Assembly (NCBI GenBank): GCA_963966185.1 | Contig: CAWZYM010000105.1 | Coordinates: 182,501-246,500, forward strand | Length of the DNA: 64,000 nt | Direction of reading: 5' to 3' | DNA from: Rhabditoides inermis | Lineage: Eukaryota; Nematoda; Chromadorea; Rhabditida; Rhabditidae | Shown here: positions 39,638-52,439 of the stretch, piece after piece | How the letters are laid out: every line of letters starts with the position of its first letter | Position numbering within the stretch: the stretch's first letter is position 1 | Program-made: the position numbers and the translations under genes | Notes under the pieces: model-generated | The model's input: the letters and a program-made list of their open reading frames with translations, nothing else | Told to the model about the DNA's origin: nothing | Databases searched by the model: none

Positions 39638-39717
39638 AAAACAACAAGTAAACAACTCACATTGATCGTGCCGCCGCCGCCGCTGTGGTCCGACTGATTC
39701 AACACGTCGTCGTCCAT
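34407..39717 (-). CDS. RBM33-like RNA-binding protein with RS, RGG and Gly/Met-rich regions, 14 exons, 610 aa
   Basis: Probable nuclear RNA-binding or mRNA-export/splicing protein. Exons: 39661-39717, 39404-39538, 39128-39251, 38936-39033, 38567-38711, 38094-38186, 37866-37958, 37640-37789, 37359-37512, 37043-37173, 36708-36922, 36375-36518, 36157-36321, 34407-34535 (1833 nt, all phases close). In order: an acidic N-terminus with LSQDEEDALLNES, an RGG box (exon 4), Gly/Met/Pro-rich exons with a KILVNPNFRG motif, an RS block (exons 9-10), a second RGG/RS stretch, a coiled coil DYLEKLEEQKRQREELRRK (exon 12), and a C-terminal RRM-like fold (KAFLVVVV ... VSIIFREHDKAKSFM). The acidic N-terminus, NPxF(K/R)G motif, EEQKR helix and C-terminal RRM resemble RBM33 as I remember it; the family call is tentative. 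An acceptor lies five bases before the ATG. Confidence 0.8.
35189..35605 (+). CDS. Possible small three-exon gene nested in RBM33-like intron, about 88 aa
   Basis: Opposite strand to its host, in the 1.6-kb intron 34536-36156. Exons 35189-35281, 35380-35444 and 35497-35605 join in frame (93, 65 and 109 nt) through GTGAGT/TTCCAG and GTGTGT/TTCAG sites and end at TAA. The product would be Arg/Pro-rich, with repeated DPQDRQ-type units at the C-terminus from an 18-bp tandem repeat (CCTCAAGATCGACAAGAT-like). An acceptor TTTGCAG lies about 15 bp before the ATG. There is no recognisable family, and no canonical polyadenylation signal nearby. It could also be a relic or chance; the case rests on three compatible splice junctions. 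Confidence 0.3.
39592..39634. repeat. (TA)n microsatellite in RBM33-like first intron
   Basis: About 20 uninterrupted TA dinucleotides between exons 1 and 2 of the RBM33-like gene. Confidence 0.97.
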
Positions 39718-40327
39718 TCTGACTGCAACACAAACACGTTTACGAGATGTAACCAAATACGTTTTTGAAAAAGAGAACACATCATACGGTGAAACGCATT
39801 TCACAATAACCCGCGTTCAAGATAAGCAATACACGTGAGCGATCGTCGATGCAAAGACGGCGCAACCAACAAATCCTGAACAACTCAGAAAAATGACAAG
39901 ATCTTTTCCTGGTAATGAACAACAATCAACGGAACGTCAAATCATCGAAACGTAAAGCGAAAACGCCCAAAAACCGATCGATAGTGAGCGCTATCGGAGA
40001 GTGGGCGGGGCTAGCTCACTATTCCACACGGGACCCACACAAGTAGCCTCCTCACCCACTGTATCAAAATGGGCATACAGTCAAAATATAATACGGTCAA
40101 ACAACCGAACAAAAATATCACAGAAACGCGCAAACAATACTCGTAATATTTATCTCTCATCCAAACGCTCCACTTCCACGACCTCTTACAGAAAACATAC
40201 TCCAACCTGTGAAACAAACATAACCAAAAATATCTAATAAACTGAGTCGACACTAGCCAATCACTAACAAAATAGAGGGGATGCGCGGACACGGACAGGG
40301 CGCGGCACGACCGCTCTCGCTCTTCCC
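39718..40327. other. 610-bp interval between two same-strand genes
   Basis: Lies between the succinyl-CoA ligase stop and the RBM33-like start, both minus strand. No gene is seen. The spacing is short enough for a nematode operon but longer than the usual intercistronic gap, and no clear polyadenylation signal follows the ligase stop. Confidence 0.5.
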
Positions 40328-43231
40328 TCACAGTCCCTTGAGCACACTCTTCATGGTCAGTCCCAGGGTGGCGGGCGAGTCAGTCACATGCACGCCGGCA
40401 GCCTTCAGAGCCTCGATCTTGTCGCCAGCAGTTCCTAAACACAGTTGGTATCTCTCTCTCTCTCTCTCTCTCCATACCCTTTCCTCCCGCAATGATAGCT
40501 CCCGCATGTCCCATGCGACGTCCAGGAGGAGCAGTCACTCCCGCAATAAACGATACCACCGGCTTGGCGTTCTGAAACAAAACATGTGGGCGTGGCTACA
40601 AGGGGCGGAGTCTCACCTTTCCGCTGTTCCTCTCGCGAATGAACGCAGCAGCCTGCTCCTCCGCCTGACCACCAATCTCGCCGATCATGATGATACCTGA
40701 AAGATCGTGGATATCTCTCTTTTTCTCTCTCTCTCGTTTCCTCTCTCCCTCACCCTTGGTCTGCTCATCAGCCAGGAACACCTCGAGACAGTCAATAAAG
40801 TCGGTGCCGTTGAACGGATCGCCACCGATTCCAACACACAGCGTCTGCAAGACATCTCCTTTCTTTCCCCCCCTCCCCCCACTCTCTCTCTTTCTTTCTT
40901 TCTTTCTCTCTCTCCCTCCCCCCTCTCTCCCTCACCTGTCCCAGTCCCTCAGCGGTCGTCTGGTGCACAGCCTCGTAGGTGAGAGTGCCCGAGCGGGAAA
41001 CGATACCTCGAATACGCAAAATGAAATATTAACAACAACAACAACAAACAACAACAACAACAAACAAACAACCTAACCAATGTTTCCGGCCTTGTGAATG
41101 TGTCCCGGCATGATTCCAATCTTACACGCGTCAGGAGCAATGATTCCTGAAAAAAGCAAATAATCAACAAAAAAAACGTTCGTTTGACTGTCAATAGAAT
41201 ATAAATGTATATTCTGAGACAAAAATTTTGCGAATATAAGCAGAGGATAACAAAAACAAGTACTCACATAACACATGCGAACTCACACAACAACATATGT
41301 GTTCTTACATTAGTGGAAACAATGTCATGATGATATCAAATCCAATCGCAACATCTTTCCACCTCTATTTCCTATTCCTTTACGCTTATGTAATCACATA
41401 TCACATCACAATGGGTTCTCCACCCACTCACCGGGACAGTTGGGTCCGAGGAGGCGGCTCTTGCTCTGCTTGAGCAGCTTGGCCTTCACCCGCACCATGT
41501 CCTGCTGCGGAACGCCCTCCGTGATGCACACGATCAGACCCATCTGAGAGAGGTGTACTTATACTTTCTTTGTTATACTACTAACTTTATAGGGTATCCC
41601 CCATTTTCACGGTACGGCAATTGTCGGCCGTCTCCTCCATGTACTACTCTCCACACCATTTCATATTTCATGAAGAACATTACAAATAGACAGCAGAAAC
41701 CAGAAACACTCTCGCCTCTTACCAGGAAATTCTAGTCTCTAATTTCACCTCTCACCAGTACTGAGAGACTGACACTAGTTCACTCATTTGTGAAATGCGG
41801 AATCAACAAATCAACCAAGCCAAGACACAATGATGAACAACGAGTGCAGCACGCACCTCCGCCTCGATGGCCTCCTCTATGGCCTTGGCGGTTCCGGCGG
41901 CGGGCACGTAGATGACGGTGGCGTCGGCGCCCGTCCGCTCCTTCGCCTCCGCCACCGAGCCGAACACGGGGAGGCCCAGGTGCTGCTGGCCGGCCTAGGA
42001 AAGGTTGGGGTACAGTCACAACACACAGAACATTACTTCAATCCGATATGACCAAAGTGTACCCATGCGATTCTTGGTAGCAATTTGGCATCTATCCCAT
42101 TAGCAGCAACAGTGGAGATGAATAGCGGGTTTGTGCGTTTGTGACGTAATTTCATTCTAGGTCTAGGTAAAGTAGATGAAATTCCGGGCCCAACACTCGC
42201 ACATCGAGAGTAAACACCGGCATAAGATGGGAATTCGACCACTCATGTTCATGTGCTTTTTCCAATATAGTTCCATTGGTCACACTGACATCTTCACAAC
42301 TAATAAATCTCAGGCCAAAAGTTCCCATTCCCACACCCCATTCGCCAACACGCATACCTAACCTAATGCGCATTTATCATCTACTGGCACCATTCCCAAT
42401 CACCACCACTCCACTCTCTCACTGATAACAAAGTGACCAGGCGCATGCTCCTGTCTGCTACGCTATGGCCCGACCCGCAGCGAATGCCTTGTGAAAACTA
42501 GCACACAACCAGTGCACATGTAAAAACTGCAGTCGCAGCGCTACCCTAGAGACGAGCCTGATTATTGCATTCTTCACTCACTGACGCGCCAGTCCCACGC
42601 ATTGCAAAGATCAGTGAGCAGAGATGAAAACACAAATTGAAAACAGTCTTACCTAGTCATCACTCAAAAGTACAGATACAAAGACGTCATCACGATGACC
42701 GAAAATACAAGGGCCCTATACATAAAAAACGTAACGAACGCGAACCGCGGACACATAAATAAATTAGAACCTCTTGAAGTTCACGTACAACAAGCCGTGA
42801 GGTGGGAGCGAGGAGGTACAACCATTGTATTTTTGTAATAATGTTGAACGTGAACCGGCAATAAACGACATTCACATCATCACACCTTATTGGGCGAGAC
42901 TCCTCCGACGAGCTGCGTCTTGTAGTTGAGCATCTGCTGGCCGTGGAACGTGCCCTGCTTGCCCGTGAAACCCTAAGTAAAATTCTTTATATTCATAAAT
43001 TAAATAATATGCCTGGATTTCTGGACCACCACCAGTATCAGAACAAAAATCGAAAATAGAAACTCATCTGGTTTATGAATCCGGTTACAATTATCAAAAC
43101 TCCAAACAGGAACACACCTGGATGATGACCTTGGTGCGCTTGTCGATCTTGAGGTTGTTGCGCGTGTCGCTGTAGACGGAGCGGGCGAGGGGGCGCACCG
43201 CGCGCGCCAGCTGCGAGGAGGGGAGAGACAT
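40328..43231 (-). CDS. SUCLG1: Succinyl-CoA ligase (ADP/GDP-forming) alpha subunit, mitochondrial, 10 exons, 320 aa
   Basis: Forms a heterodimer with a beta subunit that interconverts succinyl-CoA and succinate with nucleotide triphosphate synthesis in the mitochondrial citric-acid cycle. Exons: 43118-43231, 42886-42972, 41857-41994, 41432-41543, 41078-41146, 40936-41006, 40754-40844, 40617-40696, 40478-40571, 40328-40434 (963 nt). The N-terminus is Arg/Ser-rich without acids, fitting mitochondrial import. Then [10 protein letters not shown] (CoA-binding start), [60 protein letters not shown], and [17 protein letters not shown] containing the phosphorylated active-site His. Length matches the family. 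The acceptor TTCAG lies one base before the ATG. Introns hold poly-CT and CAA tracts. Confidence 0.97.
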
Positions 43232-45153
43232 CCTGAAGTTGCGATCAGTTTCTGCGAAACACTCGAGAACTGCCTTCGGAATATTCCCGAACACTTCGAA
43301 ATTGTGCCCAAAACGAAAAGACAGACCACATTGTAAAAAAAGGAATACAATTCTAGATCTACATAGAAGGAATTAGGGAGCGGGATCCTCTAGTCCGATC
43401 ACCGATCACGACAAATGACAATCACAATCTTCAGTAATAACGATAAAATTCAGGAAACCAAAATCACTTCAGATATTCTTGATTTGTTGACTACAAGAAT
43501 ACGACAACGCGAGAATATGCGAACAAGGTGCAAAGTGCAACCGAAAAGCTGATAAGAGGCTAGAATATACAAGCAAATGAAACTAGGAAAACACAACAGA
43601 ACAAGATTAAGCATTCATCACGGGACAAAGGCATACAAAAAGGATGAAGAAACTAGTCACTAGTAGTTTGAAAGTGCATACTACAGAGACAGAGTGCTCT
43701 ACGCTCTACGGGAATCGGACATGTGCGTAAGAACTACTCAATTGTATAGATACTGAACATACATCGGTGTGGGGAAACTTACATGTCGCGGACAAACCGC
43801 AGACCGCAGACCGCAACCACATAACCCGATCGATGGTGATGCGCAGTTTCAAAACGATATGCGCACTAGACTCAGACTAGAAGTACCACAAACAAAAACT
43901 TGATGACAAAATAAATAAATAGAAAAAATACAAGAGCGCCAACTAGAGGGAGCAGCAGTGAGGCTGTGAAGCAGTGATCATTGTGGTCTGAGAGAGGGTG
44001 GACCAAGCGAAGTGTGCGGTCGTCGGGAATGCAGCACCACACGGCAAAAACGCCATCGGGCAAAGAGAGAGTGGCCGGGATCGAATCAATAGATAGCCGA
44101 AGATCGGGCGACCTATTGGAGAAACATAGAATAGGCGGGTCAGCAGACTGTCTATCGCGCAGCAGAGGGGTGAGAGAGCTGAGTGAGAGAGATAAGCAAA
44201 GCGCATGAATAACGATGAGAACAGAGAGACGAATAGATCTTTCTCTATTTACACAAACTCTGAGGTAGCAGCAGGCTGACGTTCTTCTTCAAAGTGCAAC
44301 GATCGGGCGGCGCGGGTGTGGCGTGCACCGTCAATTCATCCCACAAATTGCATCACCCGTATCCTTACCAATGCAGGCAGTGAGCGTAGAGAAGTGAGCA
44401 AACAAACATCGCACATGCCCATGTTTTACACGTGCATGCATCCACGCATCACTCCGAGACACTCAAACACGAAATAATCAAACAAAATGTAAAACAAAAC
44501 AAAAAATGCAAAACACACTGCCAGAAGCCTGCGCATCATTGTTAGTGCAACTCGGTGCAACACTTTACTACGCACTACAGTAAATAAAAAAACATAAATT
44601 GTTAATAAAATTTTGTATTAGTTTTTTTTAAAAAGTCCCCTTTTCTTAAAAAAAAAACAGATCGCTAACTTGATGTTGTCCGCTCGGCTAACCATGTTAT
44701 GTGTCGCGCTCACCCACCCTCTCTATTGTTCCATGCAAGCTCTGCCTGCGCACTCACTCTCTTTTCGTCTGAAAATGGACACACACTTGTTTTCCGAGCT
44801 GAGGCAGACTGAAAAGGGCTCGCTGACCCGTTGTCCGCGCGTCACCCTATCCCTTCTGTCTATGCTCACACGGTTCTCCCCCTCCCTTGTTTGTCCTTTC
44901 CACCATGCTACACCGACGTCGCAACTCGCATCAGGAGGAGAAGAAGAAGAAGAAGAAGAAGGAGGAGGAGGAGGAGGAGGAGGAGGAGGAGCAGTGAAAG
45001 CAGCCTCCTGCTCCCACTTCCGCCCAGTCACACTGATAATTGCGGGCGGCTAGCGGGTGGGACAGATTTTGCTCCATTGCTCCTCTCGCTCACTCCCTCT
45101 CTCGCACTCTCGCGTAAAAAGAGGCTAGACTAGAGAGTTTGGCAGGGACGCGC

Positions 45154-45199
<46 letters not shown>

Positions 45200-45822
45200 C
45201 CTCCTCTCTTTGACCACGCCCTAGACGAGCCATAACAGAATCCGATGGCCATCTGAAACCCGAAACTGCGCGACGGCCGGCTCACGCTCCATTTTTCCCA
45301 CTTGCACTTTCATTATTTCACGTTCACTCGCCACTGTTCCATCGTGACATCTCTCTCCGAGTTCCCGTGTCCTTCCGTTCCGTAATGTTGCCGGTGATAG
45401 ACTAGCGTTGCACCCTGCTCCAGTCCACCCTTCTATTGCATTAGACTCAACTGGTAGAGAGACCAAAAGGATCGGCAACTAAGGCTAACACAATTGCACG
45501 CCTCGCCTCGCGAACCGCGCGAGACGACCAAGACGACAAAAATGTGTCCTTTCTCCGTCCTCTCTCTCTTCTTTTCTGGGAGACTGGCACACGCTTGTGT
45601 GACCAGCTATGCGTCTTCTGCGACCGTCCCTAGGGACATGCCACTCCGGGTTCACCCCCCCCCCCCCCCTCTCACTCTCTCTCTCTCTCTCCCTCTCTCT
45701 CTTTCCCTCTTTCTCTCTTCTCTCTTTCTCTCTCCCTGTTTTTATGATTCACTCAACTATGCGAGAGAGACATGTCTAATCCACTCCCATGCATTATGCT
45801 CTCATCTTTGGAATCCAGAGTG
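43232..45822. other. Divergent intergenic interval between ligase and smoothelin-like gene
   Basis: No supported gene. Contains a purine tract of GAA then GGA repeats at 44936-44994, a CT run at 45160-45197 and a C run at 45655-45668. Long frames here encode only low-complexity sequence. It should contain the promoters of both flanking genes, which diverge from it. Confidence 0.55.
44936..44994. repeat. (GAA)n/(GGA)n purine tract
   Basis: About seven GAA then about ten GGA units in tandem, in the divergent intergenic region. Confidence 0.95.
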
Positions 45823-46087
45823 ATGGACCTGCTGTCTCCGCCGTGTTCTTTGGCGGACGCTGTGCCGTTGGGCCCGGAGCCGCGGGGCGCCGACGACGGC
45901 GCCGCCACAATGCCCCGCCGTGGGGATCAAAGTGCGAGAGAGAAGCGGATTAGAAACAGGTCATTACTCAAAAAAAATACGACGACTCGCTTTTACTACT
46001 GCGTTCTTACTGCCCACTTTTCAGATCCCTCTGCAATCTGCTGTGTACGCCTCCGCCCTATCCTGGTTATACGTCGCTGATGGGGTA

Positions 46088-46125
<38 letters not shown>

Positions 46126-47720
46126 ATCTAACTACTACACTTCTTGTTCTTTACCTCTCCGTCTCCAGTTCTCTCGCCACGCTTCCTCTCTCGGCGGGCC
46201 CGGTCGAGCCTCCCCAACTCTCGCACAAGTACTACTACCACACAGAGATCAGCGTCGACGTCGATACTAGCGAGACTAGCGGTATGCAAATCAGTTTTCC
46301 AACTAGTACAGTATATACTCGAGTATTATGCAAATGTACATGCATTGCGCGGCGGTATGACGCATGCCTGAGTCACAGCCTTGCACGCCGCAAGCCTTCG
46401 TACAATCTAACCATACAGCGTGTTTCTACGATATCTTTTCTCCGATTGTCTATTTAACGCACGCGTAGTACGTTAATGTAACAGTTCACTCAACAGCAGT
46501 ACTCGAACTCCTCGAAACAATCAAGGTAGCCGAGGGCAGACTTGATTATGTATCAAAAAACTGTTTTGTTATAAAGTAGGAAGAATTTCTCGGAGGGTCT
46601 ATTAGTACACGTTGTCCGGCGTCTAATCTGCGTGTTCATATGGGACTAGTGGTGTTGCTGCGAGTATTTCCCCTCGAAGCAAACATGGATCCACGCTTTG
46701 CAGTGCCGAGTCTATATTTCCATGAAAGACAACTGGAGAAGCAATACTATTGTCCGCGAGTATTTTGCTATTTTCTCTCGAAACCAGCATGGACCGAGAC
46801 TGATGTTGTATCGAAAAGCCGCATTATTGTATACAAAGTGTAGATATCTTGGCTCTCGCGCGGAGACCTTGGGTATACTATTCGTTTGCAGTGCCGAGTG
46901 CGCGTTCGCTCTCCCGTTCCACGGGCGCTCTCTCCTCCTCGGGAGTCTCCTCCGCCCTATCCTCATCTCCCGGCGGAAGACCCCCACTAGTCTCCCCCGA
47001 CGACTTCCAACTAGACGAGGTGGGCAACGGACCACACCAAGAGATTGAAGATTCATCCAGAATAGTTATTTCACATACAACCGCAACCACATGATAGTAG
47101 ATGATCGAAGCGGTATAGATGCAGCTTTTCGGATTCGAAAATATCTCACCTCTTCATCCAGATTTGGATATGCTGCTTCCATCACTACAATTCCCAGTTT
47201 TTTTCCGGTTTCCGTGTGTTTTCGCGTGAAGAAACTCGGGAAAAACATGGAAAAAAAACTCGGAAAAAAACCGGGAAAAAAACTCGGAAAACCGTTAAAA
47301 ACCGTTTTCCAGACATCATTGTTCCGAGACCTTTTTCCAGTAAGCGGTGTGACCGCGATACACCGCTCACTGGAAAATGCGCGCGGAACGATTTTTCTAG
47401 GGTTTTTCCGAGTTTTTCCACGCGGAGAACGCACGGAAAACGGAAAAAAGTGGGAGATGTAGTGATGGACGCAGCACAATATTCAAGATCGAATCCGTTT
47501 GGGAAAAAGTGATAAGTGGTGGTTGCGGTGTACTCGCTAGTTCGCTAGTAGTTGGAAGATTAGTGAAAGCTGGTATTAAGGCAGTTTGGAAGAAGACTGA
47601 TCGCTACGTTATAGGACGAGGGTACAAGCTCTAGTTGCTCGCACGGACCGCACAAGGCCAGTGGCATATCGGGAAGCAGCGGATACGGGTCGACCGGGTC
47701 CGAGGAGGAGGAGGTGAGCG

Positions 47721-47764
<44 letters not shown>

Positions 47765-47947
47765 TCTCTCCAATTTCCCCCTCTCTCTTCTTTCTTGATG
47801 TTTTTGAACCATAATTGTCCTGTGAACTTCAAAATCCGTCACAGAACATCGCTAATAAGCAATTCTCGCTCGCTCTGCCCCAGACAGCAAAATGAGGCAT
47901 TGGGGGATTTCGCTGTGTCCTCTCCTCCCATTTTTTTCTCGGAGACG

Positions 47948-47990
<43 letters not shown>

Positions 47991-48751
47991 CTAGGCTCGT
48001 TTTTGTCGCGCGAACCGCTTCTTTTGCCCAGCCATAGCCCATGCGTGTCTCTGTTTTGGGCGTTTTAGTGCGGCCGCTTTCGCTCTCCCTCTCTTGGGTC
48101 AGAGAGAGAGGGAGAGAGAGAAAGGAGGGAGTGGATGAGATTCTTTTTCATTATTAGATTCGTCGGGGATTGGCACTCTCGAATAGGGAATGTGTCGAAT
48201 GCAGGATATGAAGAGCGCAGAAAGGAGGGAATGAGGGTGCTAGCGCGCTCAAGGATTTGCATATAAAGCTCGCACGCTATCCAATGTTGCATTCCCCAAC
48301 CCGGATGTCCGAGACGTTCCCAGGGCTACGTCTGGCATCGCAAACTTTTACGAGATACAGTCAAGAGACCGATATTTGTCGAAAACTGTGGATAGAGATA
48401 AATGGGATAATGAAGTAGGGGCGATGGACTGATGATATACGACCGATACTAGAGATCTCTAATCACTGCTGATCGGAAACCACACCAGTCGCATTGGGTT
48501 GCCAATTGCCATCCGTCGTCTATCATCGATATTAGTTGGCGACTATCCCTTCTCACTATTCATACATTCATTACCCAACTTTTATGGGGTTTCGTTCTTT
48601 CTTTCTCTTTTTCTCGCACTCGAGGGGTTCAGTGGACCCCATTATACTCTCTGAAAGCGCGTATGCAACACAAGTTACGCTTATCTTATGCGTCGCCGAC
48701 GCAGTCAAGCGACGCAAAACGCGCGATTATACTTGACAAGAGGGGAGGGAA

Positions 48752-48790
<39 letters not shown>

Positions 48791-50644
48791 AGAGAAAGAG
48801 AGAGGGAGGGGAAGAGAGAGGGGGAGATAGAATAGTGAAGGAGGAACAGAGAGAGTAGAGACCATTTCACACACCCTATAATTTGTTTTGCGCAACCCCA
48901 TGAACTCTAACCGGTTCGCAATTATGTTTCAGCGAGGGAAAGTGAACATGGAAAACGTATTCCATTCGTTGACCATTTCCGGTGCCACATTTCCTGTTGA
49001 CATTGCGTCCACCCCATCTCACTAATTTGCCACCCCATCTCACTAATTTGCATAAATCCACCCCCAAGGCGAACGATAATTATAGATCGCAGATAGTAAT
49101 GAGAGCGAGTGGGAATGTAGGGGGGAACCATATACAGGGAATATGCAATGTGACAATTCCGGTGACCTGAATCGAGTTGAATCAAGTTGGCAGTTGCCTA
49201 TTCATAGTTTCTCCAATTTCGCCCCCCAACCTTTGACCTCTATGAATGTTCGAGTTCCGTTTCCCTCTTTTTCCTTTCCTGTCACCGTCAGTGCGCCAAA
49301 AGAGATTGCATTTTATATTATCGTCAATTATTTTATCAACTTATTCCAGTCTTCAATGACGACGTACATGGATTCTTCTGGATTCTCGATCGGGAAGGCG
49401 AGATGTGGACGGACCAAGTCGAGGCATGAGAGAGAGGTGAGAAGACAGACATACAGAGAAAGAGAGAGAGAGAGAGAGAGAGATCATTTCACAGATTGAA
49501 AAGTGGCGTCGACGCAGCGTGCCGGCCTCTTTGCGCAACGCCTTTTCTGGTGAGTTCATTATTTTGTTTTAAAATTGTGTCAAGTTCTCTATGATCTATA
49601 ATAATCTTCACCTGTCAGAAATAGTCAGATACACAACGAAAAATAAACACAGATGAATATATCGAGCTGATCCTAACTGTATCATCGAGTTCTTACCGAA
49701 CATTTTTTTTCCGAGTTCTCTTTTCCGAGATCAGGAAGAACGGAGCCGAACCTGGATTGTCCTTCCACTATACTTTCTAAATCAATTTCTATATACATTA
49801 TTTTTCTAGATGACGTAATGCGGATACTGCACAAAGACGGCCACATCTGCCTGCAAACAGACGTCGTAAGTTCACTCCATACTGTTTCCTTCAAACAACA
49901 CTTGTTTGTTCATTCTTGCACGCAGTTGTCAGAAAGTAATAACACGTACACGTGAGCGTGGATTTTTCCACTGTCTGCCACTCTGCAATTCCAGTCTTCT
50001 AGTTCCACGAGTTTCCCTAATGTGCCAGTTTTGATGACACTTCACATTAACTCCCTCCTATAATGTGCTGTCTTCAAGTTCCGAAGGCCACTCTATCACT
50101 GATGCTATCACACTTTCCCGCGCGCCCTTGTGTTTTACAATGAGTGACCTTCTACAATACTATAATCCGAGGCCAGCCACTACTTTCCGAAACCTTGTTT
50201 TTTCTTCTTCTTCTGCCTGCAACGGCAAGAGTTGCGTTGCGGCTTATGGTCCCGTCGGCACCGCCTTTGAACTGTTTACTCAAACTGTTTCTCCCCCGCG
50301 CCTAGCGTTGCTCCTACAGTTGTACTGTAGTGGATTCACTATCTCTGACTACTTAATTCGGTTTTCTTCAGCTGTCTATTACTCACTGATCCGATAAACT
50401 TGGTATCTGTGGGGATTTGTCAGGTTTTCTTACTCATCCGACGTGAGATGCTGCATTTTACAATCCGTCTCGTATAAGCCGTCTTCTAATGCTGTCTTCG
50501 TTAAGCATGTTATCATGTAATCGCCATGTAATCAACAACGATAAGTTGTTTCTTATATATCACTCAATGGAAGAAAAGATGTTGAATGTTGTGTTTTGAC
50601 TATCTTGATTCGCCACAAAGATACATGATTGTGTTTGCCATGTG

Positions 50645-50689
<45 letters not shown>

Positions 50690-51002
50690 GCCATCACTGC
50701 TTATCCAATCTTCTCAAACAAACAACCGGACAACACTTATCTAATCCATCCGGGCCTCACTCTGCATATCTCCACAATGTCACGATCAGCCGATCGATAT
50801 ATCCGTGATCAGCTGATCGATCTACCCGAGTGATACATTCGGGTAGATCAAACACTCACCTAGAGTCTTCTATCGTGCGCCAGCCATCACCTAATCACCC
50901 CCTAAGCCCTATGCAAATGAGCAAACCAGCAAACAGAGGCGGTATCTTCGTGATTGTCACGCTGATTGATTGAACCATTCTTCTCTTCATTCGCTTTGAA
51001 CT

Positions 51003-51045
<43 letters not shown>

Positions 51046-51431
51046 TCTGCCGCCGGCTATCCTTTCACCTTTCATCCGTCCATCATCGGTTCTTCCCGGT
51101 TTCGGGAACCCTTATCTCCCATTCTCACATCACTCGGCTTTCCATTTCAATTTCGATTGAAACGGTTTCCGACAGTTCCTTTCTCCCACTGGAACCATGC
51201 GCATGCGTCTCCGGGTACGTTTTACACTGCATAACATACGTTTCACTCTCTTTCTCAAGCAGAAGCGGCGCGTCCTTTCAATGCCATCCACTTTCATGAA
51301 TAGGGAGAAGCGCAATGTCTGAACCTCTCCCATTCGCACACTGTCTAGCGCCACTCTCGGATCACAGTTTGATATAAATCAGGCAATCATAAGGAAGGTC
51401 GTCGTCATGTTTTGGGACGCTCGCGACCTTT

Positions 51432-51490
<59 letters not shown>

Positions 51491-52201
51491 CTCGATTCCG
51501 CGCATTTTCTATTTGCATTAGCGCATTAGTGCACTCCTGACTTTTTCTGCGTTTTAGGCGGACTTGAACCCGATTTGCTAGTAAGAGTGAAAGGGCCAAG
51601 TATTTTGAAGTGAACGCCGGTCCACTGCACATCGAACTTTCCTATACTTATGTCCGCACAGTTTTTCCCCTATTTTTCATAAAACCATTGTACTGTATCC
51701 CTGAATCATCGGAAACATTCGCTCCAGGACTCCGGTCTTTCGTACCCGATGGAAGTGCGAGGCATTAACCGACCCGAGTCTGTGCTCCAACTAGCGAGGA
51801 AGTTCTCCGAGATATCGGCTATGCAGGTGAGATTCTTATCACGTTTATCTATCTGTAATTGCAGTAAAATCAAAGATAAAAGGTAAATCATGTCCTTGAT
51901 TCAAGAGTCGAAGTGGTTCGAAGTTGTTATGGGTCGGATTATCGTAAATATGTGGTTCGTAACTTTGGAAAATTTCAAAAGTTGTCGCCCTCCCCTCTAC
52001 TGTATTCTCTCAGGACATCGAGCTGGCCCGCGCGCGCACCGCCCCTCGACAGTGGAAGTGGAAGGCAGCAGAGAAGAACGTGGAGGGAAAGTGGGTGCAC
52101 ATTTATCATTCACACTTTTCACCTTCTAACATAAATTTGTAGTGAACGCATCTGTCATGAAACCTTCCAAACACAAATCATCAAAAACAACAAAACATCA
52201 A

Positions 52202-52241
<40 letters not shown>

Positions 52242-52394
52242 AACAACAACAACAACAACCTCAGGGAGAACACAGCTACGGCGGCCGACGTAGCCGCTAG
52301 GATGATGCTGCAGGGAGCGGCGCCCAATGCCGCCACCATGGGCACGGTGCCGCCTCCGAGAAAGAGCTCAGGTGAGCTTCTCTCTCTCTCTCTC

Positions 52395-52439
<45 letters not shown>

